DNA of 64,000 nucleotides from Ustulina deusta (Eukaryota; Ascomycota; Sordariomycetes; Xylariales; Xylariaceae): the NCBI GenBank assembly GCA_023159155.1, contig JAJNNX010000004.1, forward strand, positions 992,001 through 1,056,000. Direction: 5' to 3'. Of the stretch, positions 47,111 to 60,200 are shown one piece after another; within the stretch, counting starts at the first letter, position 1; each line of letters starts with the position of its first letter. The notes beneath the pieces were generated by a model. The model was not told the origin of the DNA and did no database searches. It saw nothing but the letters and a program-made list of their open reading frames with translations. Position numbers and translations under genes: made by a program.

Positions 47111-47731
47111 TTATAATTCAAGCTCCGCTGGAAAGCCGCTTATATCTGTGTTCAGACATACAAAATCGTCCTCGTGGGTAGGACAGTCCTCCAAAGCAAT
47201 ACCTCGGCTATTTTTATTATATAAGATCAAGTTTCGCTGTGGATTATCACGTCGCACTTCTAATATAGCTTCAATAATAGAAGACCGGCGGTATTCTTTT
47301 GCTTCTATCCATACTCCGTATCGTCGGAGGAGAATCGTTATTGTGCGATAATCTTCTTTCAAATTCGGCTGACTGGAAGCATCTATCTCTATGTCCTGAG
47401 GGTTCGAGATAAACGTGGTGAGAGCCGAGCTCCGGTTTTCCGGTACTGTATCTCGAGGAGCCTTTTTGGCTTTCGCTTTCTTTCTCTGTTGGTGCACTTT
47501 GATCATGCAAGCGTGCGTTTTTCGCCGACGTACTGGCCTATGCTGCTGTATCACCGCGGCAGGCCGATCCTTCATCTGATGGTCTTGAACAGGGGCCGGC
47601 AAGGATCTTTCTTTAGGATGGCTAGAGTCTTCTTCACTCAGATCTTCCTCGGCATCTGTCATTTGCTGATCCTGCTCATCGGCACCCGGGCCATTGCTGC
47701 TATGCTGGTCGGTGTTCTGGTTATTATGCAA
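47111..47731 (-). CDS. hypothetical protein, unrecognised, at the edge of the AT-rich block
   Basis: The open frame of 206 codons begins with TTG. The first ATG in frame (QQMTDAEEDLSEED) is at 47662, giving 183 aa, or a 5' exon may join at the TTTTAG acceptor just upstream of 47731. The N-terminal third is acidic and Gln-rich. A basic stretch (KVHQQRKKAKAKKAPRD) looks like a nuclear signal. The C-terminal half is better ordered (DYRTITILLRRYGVWIEAKE, SSIIEAILEVRRDNPQRNLI). I recognise no family. It could be a host gene or the remains of an accessory or mobile-element protein. No in-frame stops are present, although the flanking DNA 70 bases away is heavily mutated. Confidence 0.45.
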   Translation of the reverse strand: MHNNQNTDQHSSNGPGADEQDQQMTDAEEDLSEEDSSHPKERSLPAPVQDHQMKDRPAAVIQQHRPVRRRKTHACMIKVHQQRKKAKAKKAPRDTVPENRSSALTTFISNPQDIEIDASSQPNLKEDYRTITILLRRYGVWIEAKEYRRSSIIEAILEVRRDNPQRNLILYNKNSRGIALEDCPTHEDDFVCLNTDISGFPAELEL

Positions 47732-48445
47732 GCCCTAAAACGCGTAAAATACGGACCTCCGGACAAACAGAGAAGTAATATTAACATCTTTTTATAGAAT
47801 GCAAGTAAAATTGTCCAATATAATATAGTACTGGTTGTTAGAATAAGCTTTCGAGTATTAGTAACGATATTGTTTTTTAATCGGCTTGCTTAATTATAAA
47901 GTAATAAACGCTAACTAAGCGTCTTTAGATATAATTAATATTGTTTTATTAAAAAATTTAACTATAATAGCAACTAAGAAATTTAATTTTTGTTTATAGT
48001 TAAAATGTTATAGTGGCTAAGCATCCAGCAATGCTTGCTTCGCTATTTTTTAGTCTAAATTTATATAATATAAATAAGAGATCTTATAAGAGTTGAATCC
48101 GAGTTCTTGGGTTTAGCTTATTAATTAATACTAAGCTCTTTAATTATACGGATAGGTCTATAGTTCTGTTTTGTTATTTTTTTTTAAAAAGTACTTGCTT
48201 AAAAGTTTTATAATATTTTATATAATATTAAAGTAAAGAATCTTTATGTTTATAAAGAAAAAAATCATATAACTTAGTAACATGTTAGTTTGAAAAGTAT
48301 TAGATATTATTTTCTGCATTATAATAAAGAGCCGATTTTTTTTTAATATTAGCTGCTTTATTACACTTATATATTGTTATAGGTACTTGAAGTCCTGCTG
48401 TAATATATAGATAGTAGGGATCAGGTAGTTGACTTGCTAAAGTCT

Positions 48446-48616
48446 TTATATAAGTTTTTCTTTCTTAAGCTCGTCCGTGATAGCTGGGAAAATAGCATTG
48501 CTTCGGACTGTATTAAAAACGTGGAAATGGTTGAGATAGGACAAACCTAGTACGCGAAGCTCAAGTTCCCGGACCGTATTATTATCTATGCTTTCTAGCG
48601 CGGCTAGAGATCCCAT
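48446..48616 (-). CDS. short surviving ORF fragment in the AT-rich block, 56 aa, unrecognised
   Basis: From the ATG at 48616 to TAA at 48446-48448 the minus strand encodes an uninterrupted protein-like sequence (MGSLAALESIDNNTVRELEL then RVLGLSYLNHFHVFNTVRSN). An in-frame TAG lies just upstream. The surrounding DNA is mutated, so this is probably a fragment of a larger element- or host-derived protein. Family unknown. Confidence 0.3.
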   Translation of the reverse strand: MGSLAALESIDNNTVRELELRVLGLSYLNHFHVFNTVRSNAIFPAITDELKKEKLI

Positions 48617-49726
48617 AATGTAGTACTACGTGTTATATATAAGCTTAAGATAATGGACAACTTCCTACAAAGTTGAAGGTCAGTTTTAGGGTCTAGTGGG
48701 GGGCCATTGTTTGAGGGCTTTGTAACGGGGTGGGCGTATCTCTACTGCGTTTTTAGCTATAATCTTTTTTTAGATGGCCAGCTGAAGCTTAGAACGTAGG
48801 CCTGGAATTCCTAATATATTGCTAAGGGCAGGTCCTAGTTCTATATGTTTAAATAACCTTCTAAGGATCTCGGGTTTATTTTTGCTGAGCCTTGTCTATT
48901 ATTAGTTTATATTGATTAAGTCTAGCGGGTAACTGCGTATTTTGACAACTATGTAACTGTCCGAATATTGGCTGTTATTAGTGAAATCTTTAGCTAATAA
49001 TTGGATGGCTTGTGCTAAGAGGTCTTAAGAGAGGTCAACACCGGCGTACCTTTGTATTAGAATTAGCAGGACCTACTTTAATACAGCTTGATTATCTGTT
49101 AAAAAGATAAACGTTTTAATTATTGAAGCGTTTTTATATAATGCTTTTTATAAAAACAGTAAACGTACGTACTAACAGGAAAGCGAAGAAGAGGTGGCTT
49201 GGGGCTGCGTAGGTCGGCCTTAGTTAAGTTAGAATACTGCAGTAATGCCGAAAGCTGTCAGATTTAGTGATGTGGAGCGTGCCGCTGATGTGTGTCTAGA
49301 TCGCCTTTTCTCTTGTCTTCTCTCGAGGCCCTGTTTTTCGCCTCGTAAGATATTTATATACAAGCTCGCTAGTAAGTATAGCCTAGCCACACTTACTAAG
49401 CCACACTATTAAGCTATAACGCTTATATAACTAAATAATTCTATTATTTATACTTAATTAGCTCCCTTTATAGCTACTAGCTATATATTAAATCTAATAT
49501 ATCTTTTTAAAAAACATTACTTTAGTAACACTTTTTATATATATATTAGCAGAGCTATAAGTATAGTTATAAGTAATATTTCTAAGGCAATTGCAATATT
49601 TTAGTATAATTAATTCAAAATAAATTAAAGCGTATAAGTAAGTACTAAATAGCTTTTTTTATTATACGCTTAAATAAATAAACGTGCAGCGCTTATATAA
49701 TTAGATTTAAATAAAATTATATAAAA

Positions 49727-49760
<34 letters not shown>

Positions 49761-50426
49761 CCTTATATAATCTTAATAAATTAATTAAATAAAACTACGC
49801 ATACGCGCTAAATATACATAATAAAATCCTTACTAACTTATAAAATAAATATTTATTAAAACAAACTTTTATTTTTTATATATAATAAACTTTTTATATA
49901 TATACTACGTATAATATATATAAATTTTTTTATATTATATAAAATAACTTATTAATAAAGTTTTAATTATTAAATAAATAAATAAAATAAATTGCTAAAA
50001 CTATAAATATAAAAAGCGCTGCTATAACTACGCGGCTAAATATAACTACTTCTATAAAAAAAAAAAACGCGCTACTACTACTGCTATATAAATACTATAG
50101 CTTATAGCGCTTTAATAAATAGTAGTTAATAAAATTACTAGCTTTAACTCCAAGTTATTTTTATTTTTAAAAAATATTTTTATATGCTTTTTTATTACTT
50201 TTACAGGAAGTATTACTGCTACTACTACAACCGCTACGCCTAGGGTTACTAGTTTATTACTAGCCTTGCCTAGTACTTATACGCTAGCAAGCAGCCGGGT
50301 TATTCCAGTAACGCCAGTACTACTACCTGTGCTGCCTGGTTGCTTTTCTAATAGCGCAGCACGTGTTCTGCAGCAGGGCTGGTGCTAGCGGCCCGCTGGC
50401 AGCTGCAAATGTGGCTGCACATCAAT

Positions 50427-50687
50427 TGTTAGCCGTATTCGGGCCGCCTGCGGCCCGAACCGGCTGATCTTCGGCTGTATTTAAGGGTTCGAATAGCTAT
50501 AAAAGCTTTCGAACTTCTTAAAGCAACACTTACTTCAGACGCATACTATTTTATACTATTTATATTAGTTTTCTAGTAGCAGGCGCTCTAGTTTGTTTTT
50601 GTTGTTATTTTTTAGTTGTTTTAGTATCGAGTTGCCCCGTCCTTCTTTAGTTCCTGCTGCTACTTCTATTTATAATTGTAGTAAACA
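50427..50687 (+). mobile_element. possible LTR-like promoter segment with perfect GC palindrome
   Basis: The segment starts TGTTAGCC and ends GTAAACA (TG...CA). It contains a perfect 10-bp inverted repeat (50438-50447 and 50450-50459) and a downstream CTATAAAAG TATA box, as in an LTR U3-R region. The flanks do not form a clear target duplication and no second copy was found, so the assignment is tentative. Confidence 0.3.
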
Positions 50688-52528
50688 TATATTTTATATA
50701 TACGTTTGCCCCCACGTATAGCTAGCTCTTTTAAAAATCTTCCGAAAAACGCTATATTTATAGTATATTAAAAGTGTTTTTTAAAATTGCTTTAATAACA
50801 ACTATATAAAAATAATTAGTAGTAAAACGTATTATTAGTGCTATGCTTTTAGGTATAAATATAAAAAGCTATATATATTTTTATTTTTAGTTTATAAAAA
50901 GATTATATTTAATTATTTCGGGTTTAAACTAACGGACGCCCGTAGAACTTCTTATATTTTACGTAATATTTTAAAAACTTAAACTAAAGTTCCTGCAGGT
51001 TTTAAGTCCGACAAAGCTGCTAAAAAGCTTATTTTAGAGCTACGGACTATAATTTACACGCTGCTACAGCTTAACAAAAAAAAAAAAAATAATAATAATA
51101 ATAAATAAGTTTTAGCTACTTTAATAAAAAAATTAATATTTTTCGGAGTTATTAAATTTTTATATTATTAATTTTAAAACTTTTTTAAACATATTATAAT
51201 ATTATTTGATTTTTTTATTTATATATTTTAAACTTATAACTTATACTTATATATATTAAATATTTTATTTTATAAACTTTTTTTTAAATAATAAATCTTT
51301 AATTTTTTTTTATATAATTAATAAATTTTATAAAACTTTTAATTTTTAATTAAAAAACTTATATAGTTTTAATTATTTTAAAAAATTAATCTATTTCTAT
51401 AATAATAAAGCTTTTATAAAACTATTAATAATTATATTATTAATAAGTATATATTTTATTAAAATAATCCTTTTTTTAATCTTTTAATATAACTAGTAGT
51501 TATAAATATTAATATATTATAATTTAATATATAATAAGGTTATTTTTTTAGTAATAAGCTTTATAGTTTATTAGTTATTATATTATATTTATATTTGCTA
51601 GTTCTATAGCATTACCCCGAGCTCGTTAATTAATTTATTAATAAATATAGCTTTTTTAGCTACTTGGGCTAAAGCTAAAAGCTTAGCTTCAGTAGTAAAA
51701 ATAATAATAATATTTTATTTATTAGCTTGCTAGCAAATAATGCCTTTAAAAAGCTTAATAATATAGGCTTAAGAGCTTTTTTAGTTAAAAGTATTATTTA
51801 TAAAAAACGTATTACTAGTTATTATAAAGTTATCCCTATTTCTAAATTATAGTACGTAATACTATATAAAAAATAAATATAAAAAAAACTTATGAGTAGC
51901 TTAGTAGTGCTTAAGAGAAAAATTATAATTAAAACATATAAGCTTAAAAACTTTAAAAGCAATATTTAGATATATTATTACTACAGCATATAAAATTAAC
52001 CTTATTTTTTATTAGTAGCACTTAATACTTGCAAGTATAAAAATCCCTTTATATAAGAAAAGTTCTTAAGCTTTTATTAAAATAGTTGCATAAGCTATAA
52101 ATATAATATTGCGTAGCTTAGCGATCTTTTTGGTATAAAAAGCCTATAAAAGCTATAAAAGCTTTTTTTTTCTATTTCGGATTATTTTAATTTTTAAAAA
52201 CTATTATAAGTTATTATCTCTAATAAAGTTATAACAAGTCTTTAATATAATAGTTGTTCTATCTATAGCTCTCTAGCTGTTTTGCTTATATGCTATAATT
52301 ATATTATTAATATATATAAACAAAAATATATCTCTTAAAAAGTAGCAACAAAGTTTATAAAGTATTAATTTAAAACTTATTTTATATAATAACTTAGTAA
52401 GCTCTTTCTACTATAATAAAAAAAACTCTTAAAGCTTATATAAAGCTTATAATAGCTTAACTATTATATTTAGTTTCTAGTAGTCTAAAGGCATATATAT
52501 ATAGATTTCCTTGTTTATATAACAACCC

Positions 52529-53771
52529 TGCTATATTAGATAAGCTAATATAGTAGTTTGCTATAGTATTGTAGTAATATAGGTTTATTTAATAGAAAGT
52601 CAAAGTTATAAACAGGTTTGTTGGTGTGGTGACGCAGTGGTTATGCGTCTGGCTGCTTTTTGCGTACGTGCGGTCCCCTGCTGTGCGTACTAAAAGGTTA
52701 TTGGTTCGAATCCAGCCTATATCTTAGGGTTTTTAGTTTGGAAACTAGGCTCCGGCTATTAGCTGCTGCTGTACTTTTATAACCTTTTTATTACGTTTGC
52801 TCTTATAATAAAAGTTTGAGCCATATTTTGATAGACTTTTAAAAAAAACGTTCGTATGCTTATTTAAAACATTATAAATTAGTATATTTTTAATTAACTT
52901 TAAAAAAAAAAAAAAAAAAAAAAATTATTATTTTTATTTTTTATAATATTAAATAGCAAAAATATTTAATTTTATTAAAAATAATAACCCTAGTAGTACT
53001 ACTAAAAAATTAATACATATAAAGCGCTTATTAAACTAGCTAATATAACTTATTTTAATAGCTTATATAAAAATAACTAGTTAGAGGCTATAATTATAAT
53101 AGTTTAAATAAGCTTATATAAAAAAAAAATATAATTTTAGGCCGCGGATAGCGAAACTGCGCGATACTAGAGAGCAAGAATAAAAAAATAAAATATATTA
53201 GAGGTTTTATCTAGCGGAACCAATTATCAGAGGATAAATGTATGTTAGCGTACAACGGACAATATTAGGAAAAAACGGTTTTTTTAAAGGAATAAACAGA
53301 AAGAATAGCCGTGTGGCTTAAAAAGCTATATAGCGGATTACCTTAAAATCAAACAGGTTTGTTCTTATATTGTTTGTAGCATTTGTTAAAAAATAAACTC
53401 TTATATAACTAATTCTAAGAACTAGCTATATGTTTAGATTAAATAATAAAAAAAGAACTATCTAACTATAAAATATAATAAATATATTTATAACTTTATA
53501 GCTATTTTTTTATTATTATTTTTGATTATAGCTTTATATTTAATTATTATTTAGTTACTATATATAACTATACTTATTACTTAATTATTTCTAATAATTC
53601 TATTAATTATTTAATTATTTATAATAATTTTTTTAATTATTTTCTTTTTAGTAGTAATTTATTATATAATTTATATAAAGATTGTAGCTTTTAGCCTAGC
53701 TTTTCTAAGTCTATCTTTTGCGCCTTGCGTTTAATCTTTTTATTAAGCTGTTTGTCTGTTAGTCTATAATA
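52529..53771 (-). repeat. 3' LTR of the gypsy relic, split by an inserted element
   Basis: Homologous to 60587-61058 but broken after about 52590 and resuming at about 53354 (TTCTTATATTGTTTGTAG). Without the insertion its length matches the intact copy. All differences from the right LTR over the last 88 bases are C-to-T or G-to-A. Confidence 0.8.
52623..53350 (+). mobile_element. insertion with tRNA-like (SINE) head inside the LTR
   Basis: The insert begins with a pol III-type A box (GTGACGCAGTGGTTATGCG, near 52630) and about 70 bases later an exact B box (GGTTCGAATCC, near 52703). These form the split promoter of tRNA genes and tRNA-derived SINEs. It does not fold into a proper acceptor stem, so it is not a functional tRNA. 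A long A run (from about 52902) follows. The insert is bracketed by identical 13-base direct repeats AAACAGGTTTGTT (52610-52622 and 53351-53363), consistent with a target-site duplication. Confidence 0.6.
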
Positions 53772-54591
53772 TTATCCTTTTTCTTTTTAAAATTATTATT
53801 CTTAATAACAAATAGTAAGTTTTTGCTTATTTTTTTAGTCTAAGTAATTCTTTTTTTTTTTTTTTTTTTAATATATTAAATTAAATTTTTAAACTTATCT
53901 TATTAATTTTAACTTATAATTATAAGATTTTTTTTAATTGTATTAACTTTATTAGATATAATATTATATTTTATATCTAGTGCTTTAAATATAATAAAAC
54001 TTATAAAATAACTTTTAGTTTTTTTTATTATAAAAATTATATTAAATGCGGTTATTTCTATAATAGTTCTAGTATTGTATTAATACTATTAAAAGCTGTA
54101 GTTAATGAAAAACGCTTTAAAAAAAAAATAAATATAGAAAAAAAACTTAAAGTTCTATAAATATAACTAGCGACTGCTCTGGGCCGTTTTTAGTATATAC
54201 GTTAACAAAAAAAAGCTGCTAAAGATCGTAGCTTCTTGTTGTTTTGTAAAAAAATCCAGTCCTTTAATAAAAAAAATAGCATTTTTTTTAATCGTAAAAA
54301 AACCCGTGTGGTTTTTAATCTATAAAACTTAAGCGCTTTTAATAATATAAATTAATTTATTTTTAGCTTGGAAGATTTTTTAAAAATCGGCCCCTTAGTT
54401 GTAGTTTTAGTTAGTTTAAATATTAGTAATAAAACTATTTAATAAATTTTTTAATATTCTGTAAATATTTTTTAGATTTTTATATATTCTTTATATATAA
54501 ATACTTTTTTTATTTTATTAAATATTTAAAGTTCTTTTTATTTTAATATAAGTTTAGTATTTTTTTAATATTATATTTATTTTAATCTAGT

Positions 54592-54905
54592 TGTTGGAAT
54601 AACTGGCATTGGTTACAACCTTAACGGGCAACTCGCACGGGGTGCGAGTTGACGACTCGATCGCGACGCGAGTTTCATGACTCGCTCGTACGGAAGATGT
54701 CGGGTCCTAGATAACCTCGGTTCTCCTGAATCATGTTAGCTCGTACGTTAGCATGAGTTCTCTTATATAACAAGAGAACTCCTGCTTCGTACGAACATTC
54801 TCCTTCTTCTCTTTTTAAAAGTAATAACATAGTACAATTGAGTATTCTATCCACGCGCGTTCTATTTGTTTTACGTACGATATATCGTATACAGCCCATT
54901 CAACA
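54592..54905 (+). mobile_element. intact solo LTR (probably Ty1/copia-type) with 5-bp target-site duplication
   Basis: 314 bp, starts TGTTGGAAT and ends CCATTCAACA (terminal inverted repeat TGTTG/CAACA). It is flanked on both sides by CTAGT (54587-54591 and 54906-54910), a perfect 5-bp target duplication. Its composition is normal and unmutated, in sharp contrast to the AT-rich DNA on both sides. A TATATAA box lies near 54764 in the plus orientation. No internal element is present, so it is a product of LTR-LTR recombination or an isolated remnant. The 74-codon minus-strand frame inside it is not a gene. Confidence 0.88.
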
Positions 54906-56987
54906 CTAGTTCTATTTTAAGTTTTGTTTTTAATATAGTGTTTTTTAGTACTAGTTCTAATAATAAAATATAAAATATTGGATATATTCTTATACTTTTT
55001 AATAACTTTAAATAATAATTAATCTTTAAAATAACTTTTTTAATTTTAAATAATCTAATCTGCTTAAAATCAAGTTTTTTACTTAATTGTTTTGTTTTAA
55101 TATTACGTTTTAAAATATAAACTTTATTTTTTTTTTAAATTAGCTCCGATAATCTATTTTTATTATAATAATATTTTATTTTATTTTAAATAAATAATAA
55201 CTTATTTTATAATTTTTATTATAAACCTATAAGCTTTTTAACTTATATATTTGCTTTTAGCGCTATAATTCCTAAAATTATAATTTATTTATTATTTAAA
55301 TCAAACTTATAGTTTATTTTAAATAATAATATTTTTATAAACTTATTATTTAAACTATTATAAATATACTTTATTAATAATAAAAGTTTAACTTAATTAT
55401 TTTATTATTTATTAAAATAATATTAGAAGTACTATTTAAACGTTTGATTTAGTTTTTTTATTTATTTATTTATTTATAAATAATAAACTGTTAATATTTT
55501 ATATTTAATTTTTAAAGCTTTTATTAAAAATTATTAAAACTTAAAAACTATTATATTTTTTTAATCTATAATAATTTTTTTTAAAAATCTATATTTATTA
55601 AAAATATATTTTATAATTATATCAACTAAATTTTTTAAAAAACTTGCCTTTTTATATAGTATAAAACTTCTATATTTTATAAGTTTATTTATAATAACTA
55701 GAATAAAATTATATTTTATTTTTATTATTAGTTTTTTTAACTTTAGTAATTTTATAATAAAATTAAATATAATAACTTTCCAAGTTTTATTTGGTAGTTT
55801 AATTGCTTGTATTAACCTGTATAATTTATGTTTTAGTGCTTTTGTCTTTTTATATATACTGTATTTTTATATAATTCTTTTAAATTTCTTTTTAATTTTT
55901 AAAAAGTTATATAAACGTTAAATTCTAATCTTTGTTTTGAATTCTTTTTAATATTTATATTATTTATTCTTATAAATATCTCGAATTAATTCTTTTTAAA
56001 ATTTTAATAATATATAATATTAATTGTAATATATATAGCTTTATTTTTATAAAATTACTGTTTATATTACTTCTAAATTCTTTAAATTTTTTTTAAATTT
56101 TTAGATTAATTTTTATATTTATTTATTATAGTTTATTTATACTACTACAAATATTAACGTTTAATCTTAGCTTTACTATAAAAATATTTAAGATTTTTTT
56201 TTTTTTTTTTTATAATTGCTTTATTAACTTAGTATATTTATTTTTATATTTTTTTTTTTTAATATAAAAGATTTTAAAATTGAACCAAAATAAGAACTTT
56301 ATTTATTTTATTTATTGCTTGTTTAATATTTTTATAATTATAAAAATAATAAAATTTTTATAATCTAAATATATTTTTATTAGTTGTTCTAGTTTATACA
56401 AGTAGTGCTTTTACTCTTTAAATATTTATATTATAGCTATAAGTTCTTTATTTAATAAAAAATAGTTTACTATAGATTTTAAAAACTTTTTTAACAAAAA
56501 TACTACCGGATATAATTTCCTGTTTTTATTATATTAACTTAGTTAACTGCTTATTATATTATCGCATATATTAACTTTAACTTCGAACTCTTTATTTAAA
56601 TCTAGCAATTTTATTATTAGATTATTTATTACTAATTTTTTAATCTTGTTAAATACTTTTTGTTTTATTCTTATTTATTAAAACGTTTGATTTTTTTTTA
56701 TTAAGTTTATAAAAAATACTATAATTTTTTTAAAATCTTTAATAAAGCTTTAAATATAGTTTATAAATCTAACAAACGTTTTTATATTGCTTACTGATTT
56801 AAGTACTAGTTAATTTCTTACTACTAAAATTTTTAATTTTTAGATTTATATTTCTTTTAATATTATTATAAATCTAAAAAAATCTATTTTTTATTTATAA
56901 AATTTGCTTTTTTTTTAGGTATATTAATAATTTAATATTTTATAGTATTATAAGCATTTTTTTAATATATTTAATATATTTTTTAAA

Positions 56988-57225
56988 CGTTTTTAAATAA
57001 ATCAAAATATTATTAAAATATACTATAATAATTTAATTAATAAACTTTCATAATATATTTGTAATTTTTGCTTAAAAGCTTGCTAGTATATTAATAAAAC
57101 CAAATAATATTACTAAATATTTAAATAACTTATATAATATTTTAAAAACTGTTTTTTATTTATTTTTTAGTAAAATCTTTATTTAGTAATAAATATCTAG
57201 CAAATCTAATATTATAAACTACTTT
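56988..57225 (-). pseudogene. reverse transcriptase core of the gypsy relic
   Basis: Read on the minus strand: LDLLDIYY (consensus LDLRDAYYQI), then KTVFKIL, LFGFINILASF followed by TAA (consensus PFGLTNAPASFQ; 57071-57107), and 16 codons later VYFNNILIYLKT (consensus VYFDDILIYSKT; 56988-57023). The spacing and order are those of Ty3/gypsy reverse transcriptase. The catalytic DD has become NN through G-to-A, and Gln codons have become stops, so the enzyme is dead. Confidence 0.85.
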
Positions 57226-60200
57226 ATTTTTTATAACTTATTTTTTAAATCTTTAATTCTTAATAAAGGTTTTTTAAATTTTTTTATTTTTAAGTTTATA
57301 TTTTTATAATTAATATATAATTTTTATCTAACTTTTCTGTTTTTTCCTAGTTTTTTTAGTACTTATAAGATTAATAATTATATATATTTTCTTGTTAGAT
57401 TTTATTATAAATAGTTATTTAACTTTTTAAGTTATTTTTTGTTTATATAATATAATAAAAAGTATTTTAATTATTATTTTTTAATTAATAATATTTTATA
57501 GTTTTATTATTTATGCTTTAGTAATTTTGTTTTTATATTATATTTTTTTTTAAATAAATTGCTAAATTCTTTATATTTGTCCAGTATTTTAACATTAAAT
57601 TCTAGCTTAGGATCTTTAATAAGTATATATACTATAAACTTTATTTTTTTAAATTTACTTAAGTTCTTTTTTTTAATCTTTTTAGTAATTAAATCTCTTT
57701 TTAATATATTTTATTAAAATTAGCCTAAATTCCAGTCTACTTTAGGATTGCTTACTTGTAATTAAAATATTTTTAATATTACGTTGTAATATAATATTTC
57801 TATAATATTAAACATAAATTTTTTTTTGTGTTTTAGAATATTAAAAAAAAGTTTTATAGTTTTTTTTCTAATAATTTTATAGTTGTAAAAAATCGGACTT
57901 TTATTAATAGTTATAAATAAATAAAACTTATTTTTAAATTTTATAAATATTTTTAAACTTCTAATAACTTGTAATAAAATAAAACTTGCTTAAGTTTTAG
58001 TATTTATAAACATTTTTAGTTTATATTTATAATATTTTAGATTTATTATAATATATATTGAAATATCTGCGTTTATTCCATATAATATTTTTTTAATAAA
58101 TTAAATTAATTATTAATTTTTTATAATTATTTACTGTTATTTTTTTGTTTTTTATGCTTTATATACTTAACTTGCGCCTAATTTAGTTATAACTAGGCTT
58201 GCTTTAAATAGAAATTAAATTTTTTTTTTTTTTGCAATTTAGCTTATAGTCGCGATTTGTTTTTTTGTTATGTACTGTTTTATTTATTTGTTTTTTTTAA
58301 TAATTGTTAATCTTTATTTTTTAAACGTTATTTTTTGCTTTTTTTATTAATAACATATATTATAAATTTTTTTTAGTATTTATGCTTTTTCTGTGGTATA
58401 ATATCGGTATACATTATTAATATACTTTATTGCTTTTGAATTTTTTAATATATATTTTAAAAACTAATATAGATCTTGTTTAAATATTATAAATCCTTAA
58501 GGGTTACAATAAGTTAGTACTAATTTTCTAACATCCTTTTTTAAATATAGTTTATTTAGTACTTTTTGTTTGATTTGTTTTAGAAACTATATATTCCTAA
58601 TCTTGTTTATTATATAAACATAGCATTAATAAGTTATATAACATATCTATAAAACTATATTATATTTTTTATTTATTTTTAATACTAAAAGTTTTTTTTG
58701 ATTTTTTATAGTATTATTATAATAATAGCTCCTTAATATAAGCTTTATTATTATTTCTAGATCTTTTAATATATCTGTTCTAACTTTTATTAAAATTATA
58801 TTATTTAGTTTTTATAGCTTATTTAAAATCTTTTATATTTAATAATCTGGTTTTGTTTTTAATATAAAATAATTTATATTATAAAGTTTTTATTATTATT
58901 ATTATTAATCTTTCTCTGTTTTTAGTTTAGTAATATTTTTTTAAATTAATTTAAATACTGCGTTATCTAACTATTCGCTTGTTAATTAATAATTATATTC
59001 TTTATAAATATAGTTTTTAATTTATTCTAAATATTTATTACTTTTTAATTAATTTTTTATAATTTAGATTTCTGTTAGGCTATTGTTTGTTAATAATAAT
59101 TCTGTACTAATTATATCTTTTTAATTATAAATATTATATTTATATTTATTTTTTATCTTTTATAATTATATTATACTTAAATAATTTAAATAATATATAT
59201 CTTTATTTAAATATCTATTATTTTTATATTAATATATATTAAAATATTTAATCTAACTACTTATAAGTTTATTTATAATAGATCTTTTTAATAATTTTAC
59301 CATATTATTATTATATTATATATATTTTTTTAACTTTTTATAATATATATATTTTTATTATATAGCTTATTAAGATTTTTTTATATATAAAGAGTTTAAA
59401 TATGTTTTTAGTAAGTTTATATATATTAGATATTTTTTTATTTATAATAATTATTATTATTATTTTATAAAACTTGTTAATTATTAAATATAAAAGTACT
59501 ATTTATATATTTTATTTAAAATATACTTGTTATATTATAAAATAGTTTTTATTATTTCTTATTGCTTTTTTAATTATATTATATTAATTTATAATATTAT
59601 TATTATTATAGCTTTAGCTTGTTTTATATTCTTATGCTTCCGTTCTTTTTATAGCTTGTTATAGTTTTAAATATAATGTTTTTTTTAATTATAATTATAA
59701 TACTTAATCTTGCTTTAGTTCTTGCCTTTATTAGTTGTATTAAATTCTATAGGTCCTGTATAAGTCCCTGTAGCTATAGATCTTTATATTTGTTATTTTT
59801 TAATGTTTATTAGATAAAACATATTCTATTGTTTTTTTTATTACTATTATTTATAAAGTTGGTTATTGATTTTAATAACTTAAGTAATATAATCTTTAAA
59901 ATTATCCGGTTTTTTGTTTTTATATAACTTGTTTCAAACTAATTTTTTTAATCTATTATAAAATATTATTATTAATATATTAATATTTATTTATAAAGTT
60001 TATACTAGAACTTTTTTAAACTTAGCTATATATTTATATGCTGCCTTTTTTTAATGTATTATTATAAGTTTTTGTTTAGCCTGGTGTTTTTTTTTAAAGT
60101 TTCTGTATATATTTATTAATACTACTTTAAATTCTAGAATATTTTTAAACGCTGCTTTCGTATTATTGTTGCGATTTAACTTTTCTTGTTTTATATAATT

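Larger units (their letters stand above)
47800..52528. other. AT-rich, RIP-degraded repeat DNA, left part
   Basis: The composition falls abruptly to mostly A and T, TA-rich, with stops in all frames. Islands of more normal composition remain at about 48450-49340 and 50180-50480, interpreted as repeat fragments less hit by mutation. A T28 run lies at 49730-49757. Coding remnants cannot be assigned except where listed separately. Confidence 0.75.

Noticed and set aside
52623..52735. Functional intron-containing tRNA gene
   Set aside because: A and B boxes are present but the ends do not pair as an acceptor stem and the T stem relies on wobble; a SINE head is a better explanation.
54675..54899. 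74-aa minus-strand ORF
   Set aside because: It lies wholly inside the solo LTR and is incidental.
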